Source of the DNA: SAR202 cluster bacterium AC-647-P02_OGT_505m
GTDB lineage: Bacteria > Chloroflexota > Dehalococcoidia > Lucifugimonadales > UBA826
Assembly (NCBI GenBank): GCA_009391195.1
Contig: VEXB01000011.1
Location: 1 to 36,812, forward strand
Direction: 5' to 3'
DNA length: 36,812 bases
Below the pieces are notes generated by a model that worked only from the letters and a program-made list of their open reading frames with translations, had not been told where the DNA came from and searched no databases. Position 1 is the stretch's first letter, and each line of letters begins with the position of its first letter. Position numbers and translations under genes: made by a program. This document shows, piece by piece, positions 14,961-23,063 of the stretch.

Positions 14961-17282
14961 GTGACTACATACGAACCAAACATGATAATTTCCGAAAAAG
15001 AGTTTAAAGTGGTGGGCACTCGGCCTGTCAGGCATGACGGAGCCGATAAAGTTACTGGTCGGGCACGATATAGTGCTGATTCCCATCCTACGGGTTATCT
15101 TCATGGGAAAATACTGCGTAGTCCCCATCCTCATGCACGTATCAGATCGATTGATGTATCTCGTGCAATTTCCCATCCTGGGGTCAAATCTGTAGTAACC
15201 GCCGCAGATTTACCCGAGGTGTCCGCAGAAATTGCCGATCTTGAGGAAGGGGCGGCAGTTAATTACGGTTTTTACAGCAGAAATGTGCTCGCAAGAGAAA
15301 AAGCTCTTTATCGGGGACATGCGGTGGCGGCTGTTGCGGCGATAAATCAACACGTTGCAGAAGAAGCTGCGTCACTTATCTCTGTGGATTATGAAGTTCT
15401 TCCCGCAGTACTTAATGCAACTGATGCTTTGGCTGATGATGCCCCCGTTCTTCATGACCGACTCTTGACGCAATCTACGGCATTATTTCGTGTTGGAGGA
15501 TGGGGAGAGGAAGAAACAATTGCCCCCAGCAACCTGGCTTTGAAGATACTGGCAGAGGAAGGTGATGTAGAAGCTGCTTTCAGAGAGAGTGATTCGGTCA
15601 TTGTGGAAAGATCATTTAAAACCAAATCAGTACACCAGGGCTATATAGAGCCCCAAGCGACTACGGCTTTCTGGAACAAAGATGGGAAATTGACGGTATG
15701 GTGTAGCACTCAACAGCTTTTTGCGTTCCGAGATCATATTTCGGCTATTTTAGATATACCCGTCGGAGATGTGAAAGTCATACCACTGGAAATAGGTGGT
15801 GGGTTTGGTGGTAAGGGACAGGGTGGAGTTTACCTTGAACCCGTCGCAGCAATGCTTTCCAAGAAATCTGGTGCGCCTGTGAAGATAATCATGAGCAGGG
15901 CAGACGTATTTGAAGGAACTGGACCTACTTCTGGCACCAATATAGACATAAAAATCAGCTCATCCCCAGAAGGTAAGTTAACCGCTGTAAAAGCAAAGCT
16001 TACTTTTGAGGCAGGAGCTTTTCCTGGCTCTCCCGTTGCGGGAGGCAGTAGAACTATGCTTGGCCCCTACGTTATTCCAAACGCTTCAGTAGAAGGACTG
16101 GACGTGGTGACAAACGTTCAAAAGTCATCGGCTTATAGAGCACCAGGGTCTCCGGCGGCCGCGTTTGCCATGGAAACAGTTATTGATGAATTGGCTGAAA
16201 AACTTAAAATTGATCCAGTTGAATTTAGGCTAAATAATGCTGCAAAAGAAGGAACACGTCAGCCTGCAAACGGGCCAATTTATAGACGTATTGGACTTGT
16301 GGAGACGTTGGAGGCAGCAAAAAACCACCCACATTACTCTGCTCCAAAAGAGGGAGAAAATATTGGGAGAGGGATAGCTGCTGGAGCTTGGTTTAATGGC
16401 AGTGGGCCAGCAAGTGCTGTCGCGAGTGTAAATGCAGATGGGACGGTTTCATTGGTTGAAGGATCTCCAGATGTTGGAGGTAGTCGGGCAGCTATGGCAA
16501 TGCAGGTTGCAGATGTCCTTGGCCTTGAATCAGAAGATATTCAACCCTCCATAGGGGATACTGATTCAATTGGTTATAGTTCGGGTGCTGGAGGAAGCGG
16601 AGTTACTTTCAAGACAGGGACTGCTTGTGTCGAGGCTGCCTACGACATACGTGATCAGATGTGTCAGCGAGCTGCAAAAATTTGGGATGTTGATGTTGCA
16701 GATGTTGGATACGAGGGTTCAGACATCAGTCATAAAAGTGATCCTGCTCTGAATATGAGTTTTCAGGAACTATCTTCTATGCTTAATTCTACTGGTGGCC
16801 CCATCGTAGGGAGAGCTACTGTTAATCCCGGTGGTGTTGGGAACGCTTTTGCGGTGCATTTAGTTGATGTTCGAGTGGATAAGAAGACTGGAAAAGTTGA
16901 TGTGCTTCGCTACACTTCGATTCAAGACGTAGGCAAGGCGATTCATCCGAGTTACGTTGAGGGCCAGATGCAGGGTGGAGCCGTTCAGGGAATCGGATGG
17001 GCTCTTAACGAAGAATACATTTTTGACGAATCGGGGAAAATGTTAAATACATCGTTTTTGGATTATCGAATGCCAGTGTCTCTTGATTTACCTATGATAG
17101 ACACGGTTCTTGTTGAAGTGACAAATCCTGGTCATCCATTTGGACTGCGAGGGGTCGGAGAGGCGTGTTTAGTGCCACCTATGGCCGCAATTGCCAATGC
17201 GATCCATGACGCGGTTGGGGTGCGTATGGAGGAGTTACCTATGTCCCCAGGAAAAGTTTCAGCTGCTCTTGGAGAGTATTAA
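14961..17282 (+). CDS. Molybdenum hydroxylase large subunit (xanthine dehydrogenase / CoxL family, COG1529)
   Basis: A 773-residue molybdopterin-cytosine/guanine-dinucleotide-binding subunit. It opens with VGTRPVRHDGADKVTGRARYSAD, the standard N-terminal domain start. It has the GGGFGGKG Mo-cofactor loop (about residues 276-283), the AYRAPGSP segment, and the catalytic Glu734 in GVGEACLVPP. AYRAPG rather than the CO-dehydrogenase loop (AYRCSFR) points to an aldehyde- or N-heterocycle-oxidising enzyme. The FAD-binding and [2Fe-2S] subunits that normally accompany it (CoxM and CoxS types) are not next to it, so partners must be encoded elsewhere. The start is GTG at 14961, with GGAGATG just upstream. 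Confidence 0.9.
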   Translation: MTTYEPNMIISEKEFKVVGTRPVRHDGADKVTGRARYSADSHPTGYLHGKILRSPHPHARIRSIDVSRAISHPGVKSVVTAADLPEVSAEIADLEEGAAVNYGFYSRNVLAREKALYRGHAVAAVAAINQHVAEEAASLISVDYEVLPAVLNATDALADDAPVLHDRLLTQSTALFRVGGWGEEETIAPSNLALKILAEEGDVEAAFRESDSVIVERSFKTKSVHQGYIEPQATTAFWNKDGKLTVWCSTQQLFAFRDHISAILDIPVGDVKVIPLEIGGGFGGKGQGGVYLEPVAAMLSKKSGAPVKIIMSRADVFEGTGPTSGTNIDIKISSSPEGKLTAVKAKLTFEAGAFPGSPVAGGSRTMLGPYVIPNASVEGLDVVTNVQKSSAYRAPGSPAAAFAMETVIDELAEKLKIDPVEFRLNNAAKEGTRQPANGPIYRRIGLVETLEAAKNHPHYSAPKEGENIGRGIAAGAWFNGSGPASAVASVNADGTVSLVEGSPDVGGSRAAMAMQVADVLGLESEDIQPSIGDTDSIGYSSGAGGSGVTFKTGTACVEAAYDIRDQMCQRAAKIWDVDVADVGYEGSDISHKSDPALNMSFQELSSMLNSTGGPIVGRATVNPGGVGNAFAVHLVDVRVDKKTGKVDVLRYTSIQDVGKAIHPSYVEGQMQGGAVQGIGWALNEEYIFDESGKMLNTSFLDYRMPVSLDLPMIDTVLVEVTNPGHPFGLRGVGEACLVPPMAAIANAIHDAVGVRMEELPMSPGKVSAALGEY

Positions 17283-17295
17283 TAGTTTTTGAAAT

Positions 17296-18309
17296 TTAGG
17301 AGTGGATTTCGATAACATCACCATCATGTAGCTGATGATTTCTGCCTACTCTCTGGCCTTCAAATTTTCCTGACTTTCCCCACAGTATGGCAAATTTTAA
17401 GCTTTGACTTAAATCCTTATGGACTTCTTGGGCAGCTTCTCCAACGGTGCTGCCGACTGATAGTACAATTGGATCCTGTTTTCTGAAATCTTGTAGTCGT
17501 TCTCTGGGTGATTTTGGATAGACTCTCATTATGTCGAGGGCTTGAAATATTTCTTCACCCAATTCTTCTTCACCTACATTTTCCTCTGCACTAAACATTA
17601 ATACTGGATATTTTGATCCATATTTATCTTCCATCTCTCCGAATTCATCTAGTGCTCCCGGGATGTCAGCTTTATTGCATATTATTATCGTTGGTTTGGA
17701 TGTATATTGATCATCGTCTTCACCGATCTCGGTCCTAGGACCAATGAGATTGAATCCCCATTCTGAAAGTTCGGAAAACGATTCTTCTGTTTGGTCAATT
17801 GGATTATTGGTCAAATCAGCAACGAAGACGAAAATGTCGCTGGTGCGCAGTAATCCATAGAGTCGACTTTGTGTTGCTCGATTAGTTATTGGAGGAGTAT
17901 CCACCATCTGTATATAAATATCACCGTATGGATACATCCCTGGGACTGGTTCTTGAGTGCTTAACTCATATGCACCGACTTTGGTTCTTGCACCTGTCGA
18001 ACTGTTCAATATCTGGGATTTCCCTACGTTTGTGGGGCCGATTAACGTTACTCTTCCAGCCCCTTCTTTAGGTAATGAAAAGGGTTCTGTTCTTCCTCCT
18101 TTTCCACCGGAAGAAGTTTCCAAATCAGACATTAACCGAGAAAGCCGAGATCTCAGCTGGGCTTTTAAGTGATCAGTGCCCTTATGCTTGGGCATTATTT
18201 GTAGCATTTCCTGCAACGCAGCTATTTTGGCTTGGATAGTGACTGCGTCACGGAAACGTTGCTCTGCATCTCTATATTGTGGTGGAACATTTGTAGGCAT
18301 AGTTTGCAA
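17296..18309 (-). CDS. DRG/Obg-related GTPase with C-terminal TGS domain
   Basis: A 337-residue cytoplasmic GTP-binding protein. The N-terminal 80 residues are helical and charged, followed by the G domain: G1 GPTNVGKS (91-98), G3 DTPP (137-140, lacking the usual Gly of DxxG), G4 NKAD (212-215) and G5 SAEE (about 235). A TGS domain occupies roughly 265-337 and ends HQLHDGDVIEIH, as in DRG and YchF proteins that contact the ribosome or tRNA. The missing switch-II Gly may change GTP hydrolysis. It lies downstream of glnB on the same strand, but a terminator hairpin (18349-18386) separates them, so it is probably a separate unit. Confidence 0.85.
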   Translation of the reverse strand: MQTMPTNVPPQYRDAEQRFRDAVTIQAKIAALQEMLQIMPKHKGTDHLKAQLRSRLSRLMSDLETSSGGKGGRTEPFSLPKEGAGRVTLIGPTNVGKSQILNSSTGARTKVGAYELSTQEPVPGMYPYGDIYIQMVDTPPITNRATQSRLYGLLRTSDIFVFVADLTNNPIDQTEESFSELSEWGFNLIGPRTEIGEDDDQYTSKPTIIICNKADIPGALDEFGEMEDKYGSKYPVLMFSAEENVGEEELGEEIFQALDIMRVYPKSPRERLQDFRKQDPIVLSVGSTVGEAAQEVHKDLSQSLKFAILWGKSGKFEGQRVGRNHQLHDGDVIEIHS

Positions 18310-18348
18310 ATGATATCAGCTAGTTTTCATATATTAAATCCAACTATA

Positions 18349-18386
18349 CAAAACCGGCATCACTAGTTGGCAGGATGCCGGTTTTG
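18349..18386 (-). terminator. Intrinsic terminator after glnB
   Basis: A perfect 12-bp stem (CAAAACCGGCAT at 18349-18360 with its complement at 18375-18386) around a 14-base loop. The A-rich outer end gives a T-run on the minus strand 19 bases after the glnB stop. The symmetric A/T tails could allow function in both directions. Confidence 0.75.
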
Positions 18387-18404
18387 AACTTTTTCAACAT
18401 TTGC

Positions 18405-18749
18405 CTAGATGGCCGAGTCTCCAGACTCGCCAGTACGTACCCTAATTGCGTCTGACACAGCAGTCACAAATATTTTTCCGTCGCCTATTTCACCACTTCT
18501 CGTTGCAGATACAATGGCTTCTATTACAGCGTCTTTTTTGTCATCTTCTACCACCGTCACAAGCAATGTTTTGGATACAGCAGATCTTGTGGTCGTTGTG
18601 CCCCCGCGTCCAGTTACTACTTCAATACCTGCTTGTCGACCTTGACCTGTAACGTTTTGGTAATGGAATCCGGTAACTCCAATATCAGCCAACGCGTCAC
18701 TGACAGCATTTACCCTTTCAGGCCTGAAAATAGCTTCAATTTTTAGCAT
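18405..18749 (-). CDS. glnB: PII nitrogen-regulatory protein (GlnB/GlnK family)
   Basis: A 114-residue trimeric signal protein that binds ATP/ADP and 2-oxoglutarate and usually blocks AmtB. It has the PII start (KIEAIFRPERVNAVSDAL), the ATP-site segment GQGRQAG and the C-terminal signature IGDGKIFVTAVSDAIRVRTGE. The T-loop is unusual: instead of the HTELYRGAEY stretch it reads IEVVTGRGGTTTTRSA, so the Tyr51 that is uridylylated in proteobacteria is absent and the loop is Thr-rich. Adenylylation/uridylylation at Tyr51 is therefore excluded. A strong ribosome site (AGAGGTGAG) precedes the ATG. It is co-oriented with amtB 89 bases upstream. Confidence 0.95.
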   Translation of the reverse strand: MLKIEAIFRPERVNAVSDALADIGVTGFHYQNVTGQGRQAGIEVVTGRGGTTTTRSAVSKTLLVTVVEDDKKDAVIEAIVSATRSGEIGDGKIFVTAVSDAIRVRTGESGDSAI

Positions 18750-18782
18750 TTTCTCACCTCTCTAATGTGTGATTGTTTTTAT

Positions 18783-18829
18783 CAGGTGTGTTCCAAATAT
18801 ATATGGATACGCTCTTTAGAGCACACCTG
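18783..18829. repeat. Nested inverted repeats between amtB and glnB
   Basis: The arms CAGGTGTG (18783-18790) and CACACCTG (18822-18829) enclose a second small palindrome GCTCT-TT-AGAGC (18811-18822). No T-run follows on the minus strand. It could be an mRNA processing or attenuating hairpin that sets the ratio of AmtB to GlnB. Confidence 0.5.
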
Positions 18830-18838
18830 CTTTTGTAT

Positions 18839-20059
18839 TTAGTCAGCCCCGTCTCTGACAGTGGCCTGTTCACCATGTGACGCTAGATCGAGGCCGAGAT
18901 CTTCGTCGGCTTCATCTGCACGAAGTCCGAGTCCAGGGATTTTGTCCAGTATGAATAGGATTATGAGGCTTACTACTCCGGAATATACCAGCGTAGCTAT
19001 CACCCCAACCGCCTGGATTCCTACCTGTTTGATGTTTCCGTCTTCGATGAGGCCTGTTGTCCCGCCCGTAATTAAGGATGTAGCGAATATGCCGGTGGCG
19101 ATAGCTCCCCATATACCACCAATTCCGTGAACTGCAAACACGTCAAGAGCATCATCCATATTAGTTTTGTGAAGGAGTTCAACAGCGTAAAAGCAAATCA
19201 AACCTGCTCCGAATCCGATCGCAAGGGAACCCATAGCGTTTACAGCACCTGCGGCTGGGGTGATAGCCACCAATCCTGCAACCGCTCCGGTAGCGACCCC
19301 CACCGCTCCCATTTTTCCAGTTTTAAAATGTGATATGACCCCCCAAGTTAATGCGGCAGTTGAGGCTGCCAAACTTGTGACTAGGAAAGCATTTGCTGCT
19401 GAATCGCCGGCAGATAGTGCTGAACCAGCGTTAAATCCAAACCATCCAAACCACAGGATAGCTGCTCCAAGAATCACATACGGAACATTATTGGGTTGTA
19501 ATCCCGGGTTTCGTCGTTTGCCAACTATCAGAGATGCTGCTACCGCTGCTATGCCTGCATTGATATGGATTACGGTTCCTCCTGCGAAGTCGAGGGCCCC
19601 GAGCTCTAAGAGCCATCCGTTGTCGGCCCATACCCAGTGTGTTATGGGCGAATAAACTAGGGTGCTCCATATTACTAGGAAAATTAAATAGGTACTAAAT
19701 TTGAATCTTTCTGCGAAGGCTCCAGTTATAAGAGCTGGGGTGATAACCGCAAACATCATTTGGAAGGCAACGAACAGTAAAGGAGGGATATCCTCTCCTT
19801 CTGCTGAGGCAAATGCTATACCAGATAATCCGAGATGGCTGAAGTCTCCAATAAATGCATTACCCGTTCCAAAGGCAAGGCTGTAGCCCCATAGGACCCA
19901 GACAATGCTCACTATTGCAATGGCCATGAAGCTCATCATCATGGTGTTCACGAGATTTTTTGCTCGAACTAATCCCCCATAAAAGAAAGCTAGCCCAGGC
20001 GTCATGAAAAATACCAACGCAGTGGCTATTAACATCCAAGAAGTATGTCCTGAGTCCAT
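18839..20059 (-). CDS. amtB: Ammonium transporter AmtB
   Basis: A 406-residue membrane channel of the Amt/MEP/Rh family with eleven expected helices. Conserved parts include FYGGLVRAKN near residues 26-35, the ammonium-recruiting segment ITGAFAERFKF, the pore twin histidines in GGTVIHINAG (about 165) and DVFAVHGIGG (about 310), and GFNAGSA. Like Chloroflexota and Gram-positive forms it has no cleaved leader and starts directly at the first helix (MDSGHTSWMLIATALVFFMTPG). AGGAGG immediately precedes the ATG. It is the first gene of an amtB-glnB unit, so GlnB is its expected regulator. Confidence 0.97.
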   Translation of the reverse strand: MDSGHTSWMLIATALVFFMTPGLAFFYGGLVRAKNLVNTMMMSFMAIAIVSIVWVLWGYSLAFGTGNAFIGDFSHLGLSGIAFASAEGEDIPPLLFVAFQMMFAVITPALITGAFAERFKFSTYLIFLVIWSTLVYSPITHWVWADNGWLLELGALDFAGGTVIHINAGIAAVAASLIVGKRRNPGLQPNNVPYVILGAAILWFGWFGFNAGSALSAGDSAANAFLVTSLAASTAALTWGVISHFKTGKMGAVGVATGAVAGLVAITPAAGAVNAMGSLAIGFGAGLICFYAVELLHKTNMDDALDVFAVHGIGGIWGAIATGIFATSLITGGTTGLIEDGNIKQVGIQAVGVIATLVYSGVVSLIILFILDKIPGLGLRADEADEDLGLDLASHGEQATVRDGAD

Positions 20060-20413
20060 AATTTATCCTCCTAATTTGTTTTAAATCTAGTGGCAGAATT
20101 TAAACTTTATTACCACTATGCTGATCGTCATGAATTAACTTTAATACTAGGTTGTTTCTTAGATGTTGCTGTGTTGTTAAATCTATGTTTCTAGCTTGTT
20201 ACATAAATGTTTCATATTTACATATGCAATGATCGGTGGGTATATGTAAATCTTATCTAAGAGCTAAAGTTTGCGGGTTTGTAACATTAAATCCACAACA
20301 TATAGTGACCCAGTCTTGTGGCATGATCCACAATATATGGTATAATCCCCTTGCAAAAGATATGCGAATGTGTTTAGTATGTCTCATCAGTTAGTCCTCA
20401 CAAGGAGGGATGT
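20060..20413. other. Divergent intergenic region between amtB and the zinc-ribbon gene
   Basis: These 354 bases hold no gene. The promoter of amtB (minus strand) should lie in the left part, which is AT-rich. The right part has the promoter for the DUF5679 gene, listed separately. Confidence 0.5.
20316..20346 (+). promoter_or_regulatory. Candidate promoter with overlapping palindrome for the DUF5679 gene
   Basis: A consensus TATAAT lies at 20341-20346, about 68 bases before the ATG. TTGTGG at 20316-20321 is a possible -35 with a 19-base spacer. TTGTGG and CCACAA (20328-20333) are inverted repeats around CATGAT, so a regulator could bind between the two promoter elements. Confidence 0.5.
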
Positions 20414-20554
20414 ATGGAAGCGTACTGTGTAAAGTGCAGAGCAAAGCGTGAGATAAAGAACCCAGAGCAGACCACTCTCAAGAACGGTCGGCCCGCAACT
20501 CGTGGGACTTGTCCTACTTGTGGTACGAATGTATTTAGGATCGGGAAAAGCTAA
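20414..20554 (+). CDS. DUF5679 small zinc-ribbon protein
   Basis: A 46-residue protein, MEAYCVKCRAKREI...TCPTCGTNVFRIGKS. Two CxxC knuckles (C5/C8 and C33/C36) form a treble-clef or zinc-ribbon site. Basic residues between them suggest nucleic-acid or ribosome contact. It matches my recollection of DUF5679, a small domain common in Chloroflexota and Actinobacteria, with function unknown. The ribosome site AGGAGGG (20402-20408) is near perfect and decides for the ATG at 20414 over the out-of-frame ATG at 20410. It is monocistronic, with its own promoter and a strong terminator 38 bases downstream. Confidence 0.88.
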   Translation: MEAYCVKCRAKREIKNPEQTTLKNGRPATRGTCPTCGTNVFRIGKS

Positions 20555-20591
20555 AATTAAAATTTAGCTGTCGAGGCCCTTGATGGGTTAT

Positions 20592-20634
20592 ACAGATAAC
20601 TAGCACCGGTGTTTCGCCGGTGCTAGTTATCTGT
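20592..20634 (+). terminator. Strong intrinsic terminator after the DUF5679 gene
   Basis: A perfect 18-bp stem (20592-20609 with 20617-20634, core TAGCACCGG) and a 7-base loop TGTTTCG, followed by TTGTATG. The T-tail is short, but the stem is the most stable in the window. Confidence 0.8.
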
Positions 20635-20684
20635 TTGTATGAAATTCAATAAATTTCTATGCTTGAGTTCCGTATTAATAAATT

Positions 20685-21758
20685 ATGAAACCTGCTGAAC
20701 TGATAGTGGGCACATACACCCATACCAATAGCCTTGGTATATACCGGGTCAAGTTCGATCCCAATTCCATGTCCATGGATACGTTAGGTATAACCACGGA
20801 CATACAAAATCCAACGTTTCTTGCCATTCATCCAAGCGGCTCACATGTTTTTGCGGTTAGCGAGATACCTATTGGACTGGTTTATTCCTATCAAATTGGA
20901 GAGGATGGAGGCCTGATCCTGCAAGGGGTAGAGGAAACAGGTGGAGCAGGACCTTGTCACATAGGGTTGAATAGGGATGGAACTTCAGCAGTTGTTAGTA
21001 ATTACGAAGGTGGTAGCACGGCATTTTTCGAAATTGCACCAGACGGGACAATAAAAAAATCCAATAGTTTTTTCCAACATTATGGGTCCAGTGTCGACGG
21101 GGTAAGACAAACGAAACCACATGTTCATTCGGCTATATATAGCCTTGAAAATGATGAGGTATTTGTTGCAGATCTAGGAATAGATAAGATTGTTACCTAT
21201 GGTCTAAAGAGGACCAATAACGGGATAATCCCGGATCGTAAGAGAGTTAAATCGACTGGTATTGGGTTTGGGCCACGCCATTTTTGCTGGCATCCTTCTG
21301 GACGCTATCTTTATTGTATAAATGAGCTTGATTCATCAATTTCGACATTTATCCATGCGGCTGATGGATTTCTTACTCACCTACAAACAGTTTCGACAAT
21401 ACCCAGTGAAGTGTCTCGTCAAAATACTTGCGCTGATATTCATATCAGCCCCGACGGTAAATATGTTTACGGGTCAAATAGGGGACATGACTCAATAGCG
21501 ATTTTTGCTGTTGACAGCTTATCGGGAGAACTAACGTTTAAAGTCGCTATACCTTCGGGCGGTAATACCCCTCGAAACTTTGCTTTGACACCTGACGGGA
21601 GGTTTATTTTCGTAGCTAATCAGGACTCTAATAATATCGTTATTTTTGAAAGAGAGGCTACAACCGGTTTAATGAACCCAACTGGCGTTGAAACACAGAT
21701 ACCATTGCCAGTCTGCATTAAGTTTTTGCTAGATCCTTGTATCACATATTCGGATTAG
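20685..21758 (+). CDS. Lactonase of the 7-bladed propeller family (6-phosphogluconolactonase-like, COG2706)
   Basis: A 357-residue cytosolic beta-propeller. It starts ELIVGTYTHTNSLGIYRVKFDP, the family's first blade, and has repeated F-L-A/F-x-x-HPSG and P-H-x-H-S segments (KPHVHSAIYS, GPRHFCWHPSGRYLY, NTPRNFALTPDGRFIFVANQD). Members hydrolyse 6-phosphogluconolactone or related sugar lactones. Next to an enolase-superfamily dehydratase (ending 4 bases away, convergent), it fits a sugar-oxidation route in which a lactone is opened to an aldonic acid and then dehydrated. No ribosome site is evident upstream of the ATG. Confidence 0.85.
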   Translation: MKPAELIVGTYTHTNSLGIYRVKFDPNSMSMDTLGITTDIQNPTFLAIHPSGSHVFAVSEIPIGLVYSYQIGEDGGLILQGVEETGGAGPCHIGLNRDGTSAVVSNYEGGSTAFFEIAPDGTIKKSNSFFQHYGSSVDGVRQTKPHVHSAIYSLENDEVFVADLGIDKIVTYGLKRTNNGIIPDRKRVKSTGIGFGPRHFCWHPSGRYLYCINELDSSISTFIHAADGFLTHLQTVSTIPSEVSRQNTCADIHISPDGKYVYGSNRGHDSIAIFAVDSLSGELTFKVAIPSGGNTPRNFALTPDGRFIFVANQDSNNIVIFEREATTGLMNPTGVETQIPLPVCIKFLLDPCITYSD

Positions 21759-21761
21759 CTG

Positions 21762-22907
21762 TTACATACTTAACCGTCGTAGACTTTTTTCATCGACTTT
21801 TATTCCAAGACCAGGACCGTCTGGAACGGTTATATACCCGTTGGCAAAATTGAAGTCCGTTTCGCATAAGTCGTCGCGAATGGCGCTAGGGGTTTGATCG
21901 TATTCCATCACAGGTTCTTGAACAAATGGTTCCGGGTTATGATTCGGAGGGCAAGGTGGAATAGTAGATATAACCTGAAGGCTTGCGGAGATCATAATAG
22001 GGGATCCCCACACATGTGGATTTACCTGGATTCCCATAGTGTTGGCAGTCATTGATACATTTCGCATTTCGCTAATTCCACCAACGTTCACCACGTCGGG
22101 TTGCACGATGTCGTAGGCTCGCCTTGAGAGGAAATCTTGGAATTCATATCGCGTACGCAGGTTTTCACCTCCAGATATTGCCATGGGTACGTTTGACTTT
22201 ACCTGTAGATAAGCCTCTATATCTTGCGCATTTACTGGCTCTTCAAACCATAAAATGTCTTGATCGGCTAACTTATTTCCGATTGTAATGGCCGATGACG
22301 AGTTGTAGGCCTGATTCGCATCGATCATTAATTTGAGATCTGGTCCGATTTCTTTTCTTATTGCCTTGACGCGGGTGATGTCTTTGGCCATTGGGAGACC
22401 CCCAACTTTAGTTTTCATTCCTAAGAAACCTGCATTTGCATAATTTTGGGCTTCAGCTAACAATCTGTGTGGGAATTCTTCCTCAGTGTAATAAAGCCCC
22501 GTAGCGTACACCGCCACCCTGTCTCGGACACTTCCCCCAAGCAGGTCGCTTATGGGGACTCCAAGCATTTTCCCTGTGATATCCCACAGAGCAGTGTCAA
22601 TCGCACTGATAGCAGAGCCGCCAATGCCCACGGCTATATTTGCGTTATACAGCGCATGAAACATTTTCTGCCAGAGCATCTGTCGTTTGGTAGGGTTTTC
22701 TCCGATCAGAATCTGGGACAACTCACTGTCGATTAGATGACCGGATGATCCGGTACATCCCTCTCCCCAACCAACTAATCCATCGTCGGTGGTGATCTTC
22801 ACGATTCCTACGCTTCGACGTTTAATCCAGTCTTGAGACCATCCGAATGGTATATCCAAGTCTGAAGATAGTTGAAACGTTTCAATGTTTGTGATTTTCA
22901 AATTCAC
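21762..22907 (-). CDS. Mandelate racemase-subgroup enolase-superfamily enzyme, probable acid-sugar dehydratase
   Basis: A 381-residue COG4948 protein, more canonical than the tandem pair at 8161-10543. All catalytic elements are present: K165-T-K167 (KxK), Mg ligands D196 (MIDAN), E222 (WFEEPV) and E248 (SGGEN), the dyad D271 (QPDVVNVGG) with H298 (NPHVWGS). A complete KxK plus Asp-His dyad allows proton abstraction from either face, as in mandelate racemase, galactonate and related dehydratases. The substrate is not assignable by eye. It converges with the lactonase gene (3-base gap) and is divergent from the MFS gene at 23064. Confidence 0.92.
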   Translation of the reverse strand: MNLKITNIETFQLSSDLDIPFGWSQDWIKRRSVGIVKITTDDGLVGWGEGCTGSSGHLIDSELSQILIGENPTKRQMLWQKMFHALYNANIAVGIGGSAISAIDTALWDITGKMLGVPISDLLGGSVRDRVAVYATGLYYTEEEFPHRLLAEAQNYANAGFLGMKTKVGGLPMAKDITRVKAIRKEIGPDLKLMIDANQAYNSSSAITIGNKLADQDILWFEEPVNAQDIEAYLQVKSNVPMAISGGENLRTRYEFQDFLSRRAYDIVQPDVVNVGGISEMRNVSMTANTMGIQVNPHVWGSPIMISASLQVISTIPPCPPNHNPEPFVQEPVMEYDQTPSAIRDDLCETDFNFANGYITVPDGPGLGIKVDEKSLRRLSM

Positions 22908-23063
22908 GATGCTCCTATTTTATTTTTATGCAGCCAGAGTCTAGCAATCCGGTTGTTAACCTTCAATTGATAATTTGCTTGGGACGCTATTTTGAAACAT
23001 ATTGGGAAATAGTATTTACAGATTTATTGATTTTAGGCATGTAGAATATATGTTGAATAATTC

